Assembly: GCA_902803185.1 (NCBI GenBank)
Contig: CADCOV010000245.1
Location: 1-6,451 of the forward strand
Reading direction: 5' to 3'
DNA: 6,451 nucleotides
Origin: an uncultured Eubacteriales bacterium
GTDB taxonomy: Bacteria; Bacillota; Clostridia; Peptostreptococcales; Anaerovoracaceae
Shown one piece after another: positions 1 through 5,958 of this stretch; position 1 is the stretch's first letter, and each line of letters opens with the position of its first letter. Under the pieces are notes generated by a model. The model made no database searches, was not told the DNA's origin, and saw only the letters and a list, made by a program, of their open reading frames with translations. The position numbers and the translations under genes were made by a program.

Positions 1-558
1 CGCCTGAACGACGCCTACGAGAGCGGCGACCGGGCGGAGATCGAGGCGGCGGCCCGCCAGCTGGAGCAGGTCATCAAAGCCGAGGCGAAGGACATCCGGG
101 ACAAGTACCTGGAGCCGCCGTACACCACCGAGTTCGGCATCATGTTCCTGCCGTTCGAGGGCCTCTACGCGGAGGTCGTGCGGCGGGGCCTGCTGGAGAC
201 CCTCCAGCGGGAATACAAGGTCAACATCGCGGGGCCGACCACCATGGCCGCCCTGCTGAACAGCCTGCAGATGGGGTTCCGCACCCTGGCGATCCAGAAG
301 CATTCCGGCGAGGTCTGGGAGGTGCTGGGCGCCGTCAAGACCGAGTTCGACAAGTTCGAAGAGGTGCTGGAAAAGACCAGGAACCGCATCAACCAGGCGA
401 ATACCGAGCTGGATAAGCTGATCGGGCCGCGGACCAGGAGCATCCGCAGGACGCTTCGTTCCGTGGAGAACCTGGAGGAGGACCGGGCGGTGAGTCTGCT
501 GGGCCTCACGGAGCTGGAGAACGAAGGGGAGTTCAAGGGGACCCCGGACATCGACTGA
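1..558 (+). CDS. rmuC: DNA recombination protein RmuC, C-terminal part (5' end outside window)
   Basis: The frame is open from the first base and ends at TGA 556-558, giving 185 visible residues; the start and N-terminal half lie upstream. The visible part carries the conserved RmuC core: FLPFEGLYAEV at visible residues 49-59, IAGPTT at 76-81, and the block LNSLQMGFRTLAI at 86-98, followed by EVWEVLGAVKTEF. After these comes a charged helical, coiled-coil-like tail rich in E, K and R, as in family members. RmuC proteins limit recombination at inverted repeats; the core is thought to be nuclease-like, but the exact activity is poorly defined. Full family members run roughly 400-500 residues, so more than half is missing here. 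It heads the gene row visible in the window, 24 nt before the next gene. The family call is firm; the symbol follows the family name. Confidence 0.93.
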   Translation, partial: RLNDAYESGDRAEIEAAARQLEQVIKAEAKDIRDKYLEPPYTTEFGIMFLPFEGLYAEVVRRGLLETLQREYKVNIAGPTTMAALLNSLQMGFRTLAIQKHSGEVWEVLGAVKTEFDKFEEVLEKTRNRINQANTELDKLIGPRTRSIRRTLRSVENLEEDRAVSLLGLTELENEGEFKGTPDID

Positions 559-570
559 GAACGCTTTGAC

Positions 571-575
571 AGGAG
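571..575 (+). promoter_or_regulatory. Ribosome binding site that fixes a TTG start
   Basis: AGGAG lies 7 nt before the TTG at 583. No ATG or GTG in the same frame lies nearer to the conserved N-terminal GDPH motif, so this site supports TTG as the true initiation codon of the metallophosphoesterase. Confidence 0.75.
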
Positions 576-582
576 AAGAGAT

Positions 583-1317
583 TTGGCGATATATGCGATA
601 GGGGATCCGCACCTTTCCTTTGATGAGCGGATCGAAAAACCGATGGACGTGTTCGGAAAAGAATGGGAGAACCACGCCGACCGGCTGAAGGAGAACTGGG
701 AGCGGGCCGTCACGGAGGATGACCTCGTCATCGTCTGCGGCGACATTTCCTGGGGCCTTCGGGAGGAGGAGGCGATGGCTGACATCCTTTGGCTGGATGC
801 GCTGCCGGGGCGGGAGGTCGTGATCAAGGGCAACCACGATCTGTGGTGGACCTCCGTCAGCCGGCTGAACGCGATCAGCGAGCGGATGACCTTCCTGCAG
901 AACACGGTCTTCACCTGGGGCGACGTGGGGATCTGCGGCACCAGGGGATGGATCTGTCCGGGGACGGAGGGGTTCGCGGCCCACGACGAGAAGATCTACC
1001 GCAGGGAGCTCCTCAGGCTGGAGATGTCCCTCCAGGAGGCAAAAAAGGCGGGCTGCGGGACTTTGATCGCGGCGCTCCACTATCCGCCGACCAACAACAA
1101 ACTCCAGCCGTCGGGCTTTACGGAGCTCCTGGCGGCCTATGGGGTCAGGACCTGCGTCTACGGCCATCTCCACGGCCCGGACGCCTATCACAGCGGATTC
1201 AAGGGCACGCTGAACGGCGTGACATATAAACTGGTCTCCCTGGATTACGTGGGAGCGGTGCCGCAGCTCATCTGCGGGACGCCGGCGGGGGAGGCCGGAT
1301 CGGAAAGAGGGGAATGA
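583..1317 (+). CDS. Metallophosphoesterase (calcineurin-like phosphohydrolase, COG1768 type)
   Basis: The 244-residue protein has the full set of calcineurin-like phosphoesterase motifs in order: DxH as D8-P-H10 near the N terminus, GD at 53-54, GNHD at 83-86, a lone H166 in LHYPP, and GHLH at 194-197. These bind two metal ions in the family and support phosphoester hydrolysis. Length and motif spacing fit the small predicted-phosphohydrolase group of Firmicutes; the natural substrate is unknown. There is no signal peptide or membrane segment, so it should be cytoplasmic. Translation starts at TTG, supported by AGGAG at 571-575; the DxH motif begins only seven residues later, so a later start would destroy the active site. 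It lies 24 nt after rmuC and 1 nt before deoB, with no terminator or promoter visible between them, and is probably co-transcribed. The C-terminal tail (about 232-244) is G/E-rich and looks unstructured. Confidence 0.9.
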   Translation: MAIYAIGDPHLSFDERIEKPMDVFGKEWENHADRLKENWERAVTEDDLVIVCGDISWGLREEEAMADILWLDALPGREVVIKGNHDLWWTSVSRLNAISERMTFLQNTVFTWGDVGICGTRGWICPGTEGFAAHDEKIYRRELLRLEMSLQEAKKAGCGTLIAALHYPPTNNKLQPSGFTELLAAYGVRTCVYGHLHGPDAYHSGFKGTLNGVTYKLVSLDYVGAVPQLICGTPAGEAGSERGE

Positions 1318-1318
1318 A

Positions 1319-2509
1319 ATGGAAAAGAAAAGAGTCATCCTGATCGTGCTGGACAGCCTGGGCGTGGGAGAAGCCCCGGACGCCGCCGCCTTCGGCGACG
1401 CGGGCTCCGACACCTTCGGCCACATCGCGGAGACGATGGGAGAGGACTTCAGGATCCCGGAGCTGCAGAAGCTGGGCTGGGGCAATATCCCGGGCCTATG
1501 CGGCGGCAGCGGGAAGTTCGCGGTGGCAACGCCGGAGGGCGCCTACGGGCGGCTCATGGAGGTCTCCGCCGGCAAGGACACCCTGACCGGCCACTGGGAG
1601 ATCGCGGGGCTCGAGGTCAAGACCCCGTTCAAAATGTATCCGGAGGGGTTCCCGGCTGACTTCATGGAGGAATTCCAGCGGCGCATCGGCGTGGAGTGCC
1701 TGGGCAACTACCCGGCCTCCGGCACGGTGATCATCGAGGAGCTGGGGCCGGAGCACGAGGCGACCGGCAAACCGATCGTCTACACCTCCTCCGACAGCGT
1801 GTTCCAGATCGCGGCCAACACCGCGGTGATCCCGCTGCCGCGGCTCTACGAGATCTGCGAGACCGCAAGGGAGCTGCTCCACGGCAAGTGGGCCTGCGGA
1901 CGGGTCATCGCCCGCCCGTACATCATCAACGCGGAGGGCAAGCGGGAGCGGACCTTCGACCGCAAGGACTACGCAGTGGACCCGCCGGAGGAGACGGTGC
2001 TGGACAAGGTCAAGGCGGCGGGCCTTCCGGTCTACGCCGTGGGCAAGATCCAGAACATCTTCAACGGCAACGGCGTGACGGAGGCGGTCCACATCGACGG
2101 CAACATGGACGGCGTGGATAAGACCTTAGAGGCCATGGAGAAGGTGGAGGAGGGCTTCATCTTCACGAACCTGGTGGACTTCGATACCATGTACGGCCAC
2201 CGGCGGGACCCGGTCGGCTACGGCAAAGCCATCATGGACTTCGACGCCAGGCTGCCGGAGCTCAGGGCGGCCATGAGGCCGGGGGACATCCTGATGCTGA
2301 CCGCGGACCACGGCAACGATCCGACCTTCACCGGCACCGACCACACCCGGGAGTACATCCCGCTGGTGGCCTTCGGCGGCCCGGTCAAAGCCGGCGCTGA
2401 CCTTGGGACCAGAAGTCCCTTCGGCGACATCGGCGCGACGGTGGCGGACTACCTTGGCGCAGAGGCGCCGCATTTCGGAACGAGCTTCCTGAAGGAGATC
2501 CTGAAATGA
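1319..2509 (+). CDS. deoB: Phosphopentomutase
   Basis: DeoB interconverts (deoxy)ribose-1-phosphate and (deoxy)ribose-5-phosphate, joining nucleoside phosphorolysis to the pentose-phosphate pool in the cytoplasm. The 396-residue length matches the family. It is an alkaline-phosphatase-superfamily enzyme: VLDSLG near the N terminus supplies D12; the SAGKDTLTGHWE block (83-94) holds T88, which should be the phospho-accepting threonine; the C-terminal metal ligands are D289 (VDFDT), H294, D330-H331 (TADHGND) and H342 (TDHTREY). Against the Bacillus cereus enzyme as I remember it (T85, D286, H291, D327, H328, H339), every residue is shifted by three, so no key residue is missing. The ATG lies 1 nt after the preceding stop, with AGAGGGG just upstream. 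Its stop overlaps the pdp start in an ATGA junction, implying coupled translation. The usual neighbouring purine-nucleoside phosphorylase gene is not between the two. Confidence 0.97.
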   Translation: MEKKRVILIVLDSLGVGEAPDAAAFGDAGSDTFGHIAETMGEDFRIPELQKLGWGNIPGLCGGSGKFAVATPEGAYGRLMEVSAGKDTLTGHWEIAGLEVKTPFKMYPEGFPADFMEEFQRRIGVECLGNYPASGTVIIEELGPEHEATGKPIVYTSSDSVFQIAANTAVIPLPRLYEICETARELLHGKWACGRVIARPYIINAEGKRERTFDRKDYAVDPPEETVLDKVKAAGLPVYAVGKIQNIFNGNGVTEAVHIDGNMDGVDKTLEAMEKVEEGFIFTNLVDFDTMYGHRRDPVGYGKAIMDFDARLPELRAAMRPGDILMLTADHGNDPTFTGTDHTREYIPLVAFGGPVKAGADLGTRSPFGDIGATVADYLGAEAPHFGTSFLKEILK

Positions 2510-3819
2510 ACATTAACATGAATGATATTATCGTAAAGAAGCGTGACGGCGGAAAGCTCACGGAGCGTGAGATCCGGGAATTCGTCAAGGAATACACCCT
2601 GGGGAACATCCCGGATTACCAGGCGTCTGCGCTTCTCATGGCCATCTTCTTCCGGCACATGGACGACGAGGAGACCTTCACCCTGACGGACGCCATGCGG
2701 GCCTCCGGGGACAACGTGGACCTCTCCGCGATCAAGGGGATCAAGGTGGACAAGCACTCCACCGGCGGGGTCGGCGACAAGGTGACCCTGGTGGCGGCGC
2801 CGATCGCTTCCGCCTGCGGGGTGCCGGTGGCCAAGATGAGCGGCCGGGGCCTGGGCTTCACCGGCGGCACCATCGATAAGCTGGAGTCCATTCCGGGCTT
2901 CCGCACCACCCTGGAGCCGGCGGAGTTCTTCACCCAGGTGAACGAGGCGGGGATCGCTTTGATCGGCCAGAGCGGCCACATCGCACCGGCGGACAAGAAG
3001 CTCTACGCCCTCCGGGACGTGACGGGCACCGTGGAGAACCTGTCCCTCATCGCCAGCTCCATCATGAGCAAGAAGCTGGCAGCGGGGAGCGATGCCATCC
3101 TGCTGGACGTGAAGTGCGGCAGCGGCGCCTTCATGAAGGACCAGAAGGCCGCGGAGGAGCTGGGGGAGATCATGTGCCGCATCGGCACCGCCGCCGGCAA
3201 GAAGACCGCAGCCTGCATCACCGACATGAACCAGCCGCTGGGCCGGGCCGTGGGCAACAGCCTGGAGGTCATCGAGGCCATCGATACGCTGAAGGGCGAG
3301 GGACCGGCGGACATCACCGAGCTCTCCCTGCATCTGGCGGGGATCATGATCTACCTGGGCGGCAGGGCCAAGACCGCCTCCGCGGGAAGATCCCTGGCAG
3401 AGCATGCCGTGGCCAGCGGCGCAGCCCTGGCGCGGCTCAGGACTTTGATCGAGCGGCAGGGGGGCGATCCGGACGTCATAGACGACTATTCCCTGTTCCC
3501 GCAGGCGAAGTTCGAGGAGAAGGTGCTGGCGGAGTCGGCGGGCTTCGTGGCTGCCATCGACACCCAGCTGATCGGGGCCGCCTCCCAGCATACCGGCGCG
3601 GGCAGGGCCACCAAGGAGGACACCATCGACCATGCGGCGGGCGTCACCGTGGAGAAGAAGATCGGCGAGCGGGTGACCAGGGGCCAGACCCTGGCGGTGT
3701 TCCGCAGCAACGACAAAAAGAAGGCCAAAGCGGCCGCGGATATGGCAAGAGCCGCCTTCTCGATCACTCTCGAGAAACAGACGGCTCCCGTGCTCATCAA
3801 AAGTACCATCGGCCTGTAG
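2506..3819 (+). CDS. pdp: Pyrimidine-nucleoside phosphorylase
   Basis: This enzyme cleaves uridine, deoxyuridine and thymidine with phosphate to give the base plus (deoxy)ribose-1-phosphate, the substrate of DeoB encoded just upstream. The 437-residue protein has the phosphate-binding KHSTGG at 83-88, the family signature SGRGLGFTGGTIDKLE at 112-127, and base-binding residues R170, S185 and K189 (LRDVTG; ASSIMSKK), followed by DVKCGSGAFM. The C-terminal domain has the GAGRATKED motif. It resembles Bacillus-type Pdp along its whole length more than E. coli DeoA, so Pdp is preferred, though thymidine phosphorylase is not excluded. One oddity is F118 where Bacillus, Staphylococcus and E. coli sequences I recall have histidine (GLGHTGG). 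The ATG at 2506 overlaps the deoB stop and has AGGAG 8 nt upstream (2493-2497); a second in-frame ATG at 2518 lacks this spacing. It is the last gene of the row. Confidence 0.95.
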   Translation: MNINMNDIIVKKRDGGKLTEREIREFVKEYTLGNIPDYQASALLMAIFFRHMDDEETFTLTDAMRASGDNVDLSAIKGIKVDKHSTGGVGDKVTLVAAPIASACGVPVAKMSGRGLGFTGGTIDKLESIPGFRTTLEPAEFFTQVNEAGIALIGQSGHIAPADKKLYALRDVTGTVENLSLIASSIMSKKLAAGSDAILLDVKCGSGAFMKDQKAAEELGEIMCRIGTAAGKKTAACITDMNQPLGRAVGNSLEVIEAIDTLKGEGPADITELSLHLAGIMIYLGGRAKTASAGRSLAEHAVASGAALARLRTLIERQGGDPDVIDDYSLFPQAKFEEKVLAESAGFVAAIDTQLIGAASQHTGAGRATKEDTIDHAAGVTVEKKIGERVTRGQTLAVFRSNDKKKAKAAADMARAAFSITLEKQTAPVLIKSTIGL

Positions 3820-3826
3820 GAGGGGG
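3818..3826 (+). promoter_or_regulatory. Orphan Shine-Dalgarno-like sequence after pdp
   Basis: AGGAGGGGG begins inside the pdp stop codon, but no ATG, GTG or TTG follows at usable distance and no + strand gene starts here. It looks like a ribosome binding site without a gene. It may be chance, since G-rich runs are common in this genome. Confidence 0.3.
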
Positions 3827-3827
3827 G

Positions 3828-4679
3828 TCAGAACTCTACCTTCTCCCAGTCCGGGGTGAATACGAACGTCTCTTGGAACCTGCCGTCCAGCACGGCGGGT
3901 CCTTTCTTTTCCAGGGCTTCCACGTAGGCGGCGAAGCGCCCGATCAGCCTCACGGCCTCCGGTACGGACTTGTCCCGGATGGCGGTGAGCCGGCGGTCGA
4001 TCGAAATGCACCCTTCCAGCAGCGGGCCGCTGACGGACATGCTGCCGATGCCCCGTTCCTTGCCCAGCGGCTTCAGGACGTTATAGAAGGCCCGGTGGAC
4101 GGCGTGAGGCGTGTCGCTCCCCAGGAAGGCGCTGCAGACCCTGAAGGAGGCGAAGCAGGCCCTGAGGTCGTTTTCCGAGATCTCAGGGTAGAGCGGGGCG
4201 AGGACCCGGGCGTAGGCCCTGCTGTAGGTGAGGTGTCCTACGTAGCTGTGGGCGCTGTAGCTGTGCTTTTCCTTCAGGATCAGGTATTTTTCGAACTCCG
4301 ACTCGATCTGCTGGTGGGTAAAGCCGGAGACGTGGATCGCCTTTTCGATGTAGTTGTGGCAGGCCGCGTCCAGGTTGAAGTGGCAGATGAAGCCGTAGAG
4401 GTAGGCCAGCATCTGGTCCCGGTCCTGCTTCCAGGACGGGATGGCGAGGACCGCCTCGGCGGCGGGCTTCAGGAACGCGGCGGCCGGCGCCTCGTGGATG
4501 GCGTGGCCGTAGCGGTTCACCCGGTTCTCGTAGAAGGGACCGAAGAAGAACAGCGGGTCCGGGCCGTGGGTCCCCAGGTCGTAGAAATCCCGGTAGGTGT
4601 CGACGGTCTCCCGGATCTTTCCGGTCAGGGCTGCGGCGGTCAGATCACCGCAGGATCTATGGGCGTAAACGGAAGGCAT
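3828..4679 (-). CDS. Zinc-dependent phospholipase C family protein (cytoplasmic)
   Basis: The 283-residue protein fits the Zn-dependent PLC family (Pfam Zn_dep_PLPC). With the ATG at 4679 it begins MPSVYAHRS, giving H7; then GTHGPDPLFFFGPF (36-49) with D41, GHAIHE (58-63) with H59/H62, and FICHFNLDAACHNY (97-110) with H100, D104 and H108, then H122 and E126. HxxxD and HxxxE spacing matches the zinc ligands H118/D122 and H142/E146 of secreted Bacillus cereus PLC, so a trinuclear zinc site is plausible. Unlike secreted PLC toxins it has no signal peptide and no C2-like domain; such cytoplasmic homologues are common in Clostridia and their substrate is unproven. An in-frame TTG at 4697 is rejected as start because the strong AAAGGAGG sits between it and the ATG. 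It converges on pdp with only 8 nt between stops and diverges from the lipid kinase gene. Confidence 0.85.
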   Translation of the reverse strand: MPSVYAHRSCGDLTAAALTGKIRETVDTYRDFYDLGTHGPDPLFFFGPFYENRVNRYGHAIHEAPAAAFLKPAAEAVLAIPSWKQDRDQMLAYLYGFICHFNLDAACHNYIEKAIHVSGFTHQQIESEFEKYLILKEKHSYSAHSYVGHLTYSRAYARVLAPLYPEISENDLRACFASFRVCSAFLGSDTPHAVHRAFYNVLKPLGKERGIGSMSVSGPLLEGCISIDRRLTAIRDKSVPEAVRLIGRFAAYVEALEKKGPAVLDGRFQETFVFTPDWEKVEF

Positions 4680-4680
4680 G

Positions 4681-4692
4681 GCCTCCTCCTTT
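4681..4692 (-). promoter_or_regulatory. Ribosome binding site deciding the PLC-family start
   Basis: On the minus strand AAAGGAGG is followed by 5 nt and then the ATG at 4679. It lies downstream of the alternative TTG at 4697, so only the ATG can use it. Confidence 0.85.
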
Positions 4693-4719
4693 CTCAACTG
4701 TTATACATCCTATATCCAC

Positions 4720-4747
4720 ATTGTACCCGAAATCGGTTGCGAATCAA
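4720..4747 (-). promoter_or_regulatory. Candidate promoter of the PLC-family gene
   Basis: On the minus strand TTGATT (4742-4747) is followed after 16 nt by TACAAT (4720-4725), a 4/6 and 5/6 match to the housekeeping -35 and -10 boxes. Transcription would start near 4713, giving a leader of about 35 nt that contains the ribosome binding site. The DNA around it is far more AT-rich than the flanking genes. The spacing and position fit well, but it is unproven. Confidence 0.5.
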
Positions 4748-4765
4748 AGCCCTTTGGTTTACCAT
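4737..4765 (+). promoter_or_regulatory. Weak candidate promoter of the lipid kinase gene
   Basis: TTGCGA (4737-4742) and TACCAT (4760-4765) are 17 nt apart, each a 4/6 match to consensus, which would give a leader of about 28 nt. A better -10-like hexamer, TATGAT at 4773-4778, has no good -35 and would start the RNA within the ribosome binding site. The -35 abuts the -35 of the opposite promoter, so the two would be back to back. Confidence 0.33.
4745..4756. repeat. Short perfect inverted repeat in divergent control region
   Basis: CAAAG-CC-CTTTG forms a perfect 5-bp-arm dyad. It overlaps the candidate -35 box of the PLC-family promoter and lies in the spacer of the candidate kinase promoter, a suitable place for a repressor or activator site. 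Short dyads occur by chance, so this is tentative. Confidence 0.4.
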
Positions 4766-4776
4766 ATAGGTATATG
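4763..4776. repeat. Perfect inverted repeat, possible operator before the lipid kinase
   Basis: CATATA-GG-TATATG is a perfect 6-bp-arm dyad with a 2-nt centre. It covers the likely -10/start-point region of the kinase gene and ends 9 nt before its ribosome binding site. A dyad of this size and place would suit a dimeric regulator, but it could also be AT-rich promoter sequence that is palindromic by chance. Confidence 0.42.
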
Positions 4777-4784
4777 ATCAGAAA

Positions 4785-4792
4785 AGGGAGGG
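4785..4792 (+). promoter_or_regulatory. Ribosome binding site supporting a GTG start for the lipid kinase
   Basis: AGGGAGGG lies 7 nt before the GTG at 4800. An out-of-frame ATG at 4793 touches the site directly and is too close to be used. Confidence 0.75.
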
Positions 4793-4799
4793 ATGCGAA

Positions 4800-5744
4800 G
4801 TGAAGCATTTCTTTTTCATTAATCCGGCGGCGGGCCTGGGGAAGATGACGGATCCGCTGGCCGCTCAGATCGATGCGGTACTCGGCGCGGCCGGAGAAGA
4901 ATACCAGATCCTCTTCACCGATGCGGTGGGAGACGGCGAGCGGAAGGCGAAGGCCGCCGCCGAAAGCCTTGGGGGCGAGGAGGCCCGGTTCTATGCCTGC
5001 GGCGGGGACGGCACCGCCAACGAGATCGTGAACGGCATTGCAGGCTATCCTAACATCGCCTTCGGCATCATCCCGATCGGCAGCGGCAACGACACCGTCC
5101 GCAACTTCCAGGACGACGGGGACTTCCTGTCCGTGGAGGCCCAGATCAAGGGCCAGGACAAGCCCATCGACCTCATCCGCATCGACGGCCCGATCAACGG
5201 GAAGGAGCAGTCCCGCTACTGCCTGAACATGATCAACATCGGCTTTGACAGCAACGTGGTGGAGGCCTCCCTGAGCCTGAAGAGGAAGCCTTTGATCAGC
5301 GGCCCGGCTGCCTATATGCTGGCGGCCCTCGGCATGATCGTGCAGAAGAAGGGCACCGCCCTCATCCTGAAGGAGGGGGAGACGACCCTCAGGGAGGGCA
5401 AGATGCTCCTCTGTGCCATCTCCAACGGCTCCTTCTGCGGCGGCGGCTTCTACTCCTCTCCGCAGGCGGAGATCGACGACGGCTACTTCGACGTCAACAT
5501 CGTCAGCGACATCCCGCGGCGGCGGTTCCTCGACCTGCTCCCGAAGTACAAGGCGGGGACCCACCTGAACGACCCGAAGGCCCAGGACGTGGTGGCGGCC
5601 TACCGGTGCAAAGCCATCACCGTGGATCCTTACGACGGCGCGCCGTTCCACTTCTGCGTGGACGGGGAGATCCTGGAGGCGGAGCGCTTCAGCCTCACCA
5701 TGTGCGAGCACGCCCTCCGGTTCATCCACCCGGCGAAGCTGTAG
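4800..5744 (+). CDS. Diacylglycerol/lipid kinase, DagK/YegS/LCB5 family
   Basis: The 314-residue protein has every landmark of the bacterial diacylglycerol kinase catalytic family: NPAAG at 8-12, the nucleotide-binding CGGDGTANE at 67-75, PIGSGND at 92-98, NIGFD at 146-150, SNGSFCGGGF at 208-217, IDDGYFDV at 225-232 and the catalytic-loop DGE at 288-290. Such enzymes use ATP to phosphorylate diacylglycerol or related lipids at the membrane face; in Gram-positive bacteria DgkB recycles the diacylglycerol left by lipoteichoic acid synthesis. Substrate cannot be settled here, so no symbol is given. There is no signal peptide or transmembrane segment; membrane contact would be peripheral. The GTG start at 4800 places the conserved FFFINPAAG motif at the N terminus as usual. 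It is transcribed away from the PLC-family gene across a shared 120-bp control region, which suggests a possible shared role in lipid turnover. Confidence 0.92.
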   Translation: MKHFFFINPAAGLGKMTDPLAAQIDAVLGAAGEEYQILFTDAVGDGERKAKAAAESLGGEEARFYACGGDGTANEIVNGIAGYPNIAFGIIPIGSGNDTVRNFQDDGDFLSVEAQIKGQDKPIDLIRIDGPINGKEQSRYCLNMINIGFDSNVVEASLSLKRKPLISGPAAYMLAALGMIVQKKGTALILKEGETTLREGKMLLCAISNGSFCGGGFYSSPQAEIDDGYFDVNIVSDIPRRRFLDLLPKYKAGTHLNDPKAQDVVAAYRCKAITVDPYDGAPFHFCVDGEILEAERFSLTMCEHALRFIHPAKL

Positions 5745-5768
5745 TTCGGCGGCCGATGACGGTTTTGC

Positions 5769-5797
5769 TTGAAAGTCCAAAATCCTTATGATATAGT
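5769..5797 (+). promoter_or_regulatory. Strong promoter of tRNA-Ser with extended -10
   Basis: TTGAAA (5769-5774, 5/6), a 17-nt spacer and TATAGT (5792-5797, 5/6), with TG at 5789-5790 one base before the -10 box, form a near-ideal extended -10 promoter. Transcription would start near 5804, about 26 nt before the mature tRNA 5' end. Confidence 0.75.
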
Positions 5798-5829
5798 ATA
5801 CGTGTTCGTTTTGAACGGCCTTTTGATAC

Positions 5830-5917
5830 GGAGAGATGTCAGAGTGGTCGATCGTGCGGCACTCGAAATGCCGTGAACCTAACGGTTCCCCGGGTTCGAA
5901 TCCCGGTCTCTCCGCCA
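5830..5917 (+). tRNA. tRNA-Ser, anticodon CGA
   Basis: The cloverleaf can be folded by hand. The acceptor stem pairs GGAGAGA (5830-5836) with TCTCTCC (5907-5913), then discriminator G 5914 and encoded CCA 5915-5917. The anticodon stem is CGGCA (5857-5861)/TGCCG (5869-5873) with loop CTCGAAA and anticodon CGA at 5864-5866, reading UCG. The long variable arm GAACC-TAAC-GGTTC (5875-5888) is typical of class II serine tRNAs. The T arm is CCGGG-TTCGAAT-CCCGG (5890-5906). The D arm has the usual GTGG loop core but its stem pairs poorly, with only one or two clear Watson-Crick pairs. It is a single-gene transcription unit with its own promoter and terminator. Confidence 0.97.
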
Positions 5918-5921
5918 TCTG

Positions 5922-5958
5922 AAGATCCGAGGGCACTGCCCCCGGATCTTTTCTTGTT
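5922..5958 (+). terminator. Intrinsic terminator after tRNA-Ser
   Basis: AAGATCCG (5922-5929) pairs with CGGATCTT (5943-5950) and, past one A/C mismatch, GGGC (5931-5934) pairs with GCCC (5938-5941) around a 3-nt loop. The stem runs straight into a T-rich tract (5949-5958). It starts 5 nt after the CCA end. Confidence 0.88.

Noticed and set aside
2449..4011. A 520-codon open frame on the minus strand opposite pdp
   Set aside because: It mirrors pdp codons, has low-complexity R/G/A/H-rich composition and no recognisable motif; pdp is unmistakable on the other strand.
4680..4697. TTG at 4697 as start of the PLC-family gene
   Set aside because: The ribosome binding site lies inside the six extra codons; the ATG at 4679 has ideal spacing and the protein begins with the conserved MPSVYAH.
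3114..4769. A 551-codon open frame on the + strand across pdp and the PLC-family gene
   Set aside because: It is out of frame with pdp and antisense to the PLC-family gene, both with conserved motifs; the length follows from high GC.
4793..4822. A nine-codon upstream open frame (MRSEAFLFH) overlapping the lipid kinase start
   Set aside because: Its ATG touches the Shine-Dalgarno sequence directly, too close for initiation, while the GTG at 4800 has normal spacing.
5730..5752. Hairpin CCGGCGAA/TTCGGCGG across the lipid kinase stop as a terminator
   Set aside because: It has an internal G/G mismatch and no T-tract follows directly; the TTTT at 5763-5766 is too far away.
5804..5816. Small hairpin GTTC-GTTTT-GAAC in the tRNA leader as an attenuator
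   Set aside because: Only four pairs and no adjoining T-tract; most likely leader sequence removed during tRNA maturation.
4710..5936. A 408-codon open frame on the minus strand opposite the lipid kinase
   Set aside because: It runs antisense through the kinase gene and the tRNA and shows no conserved protein motif.
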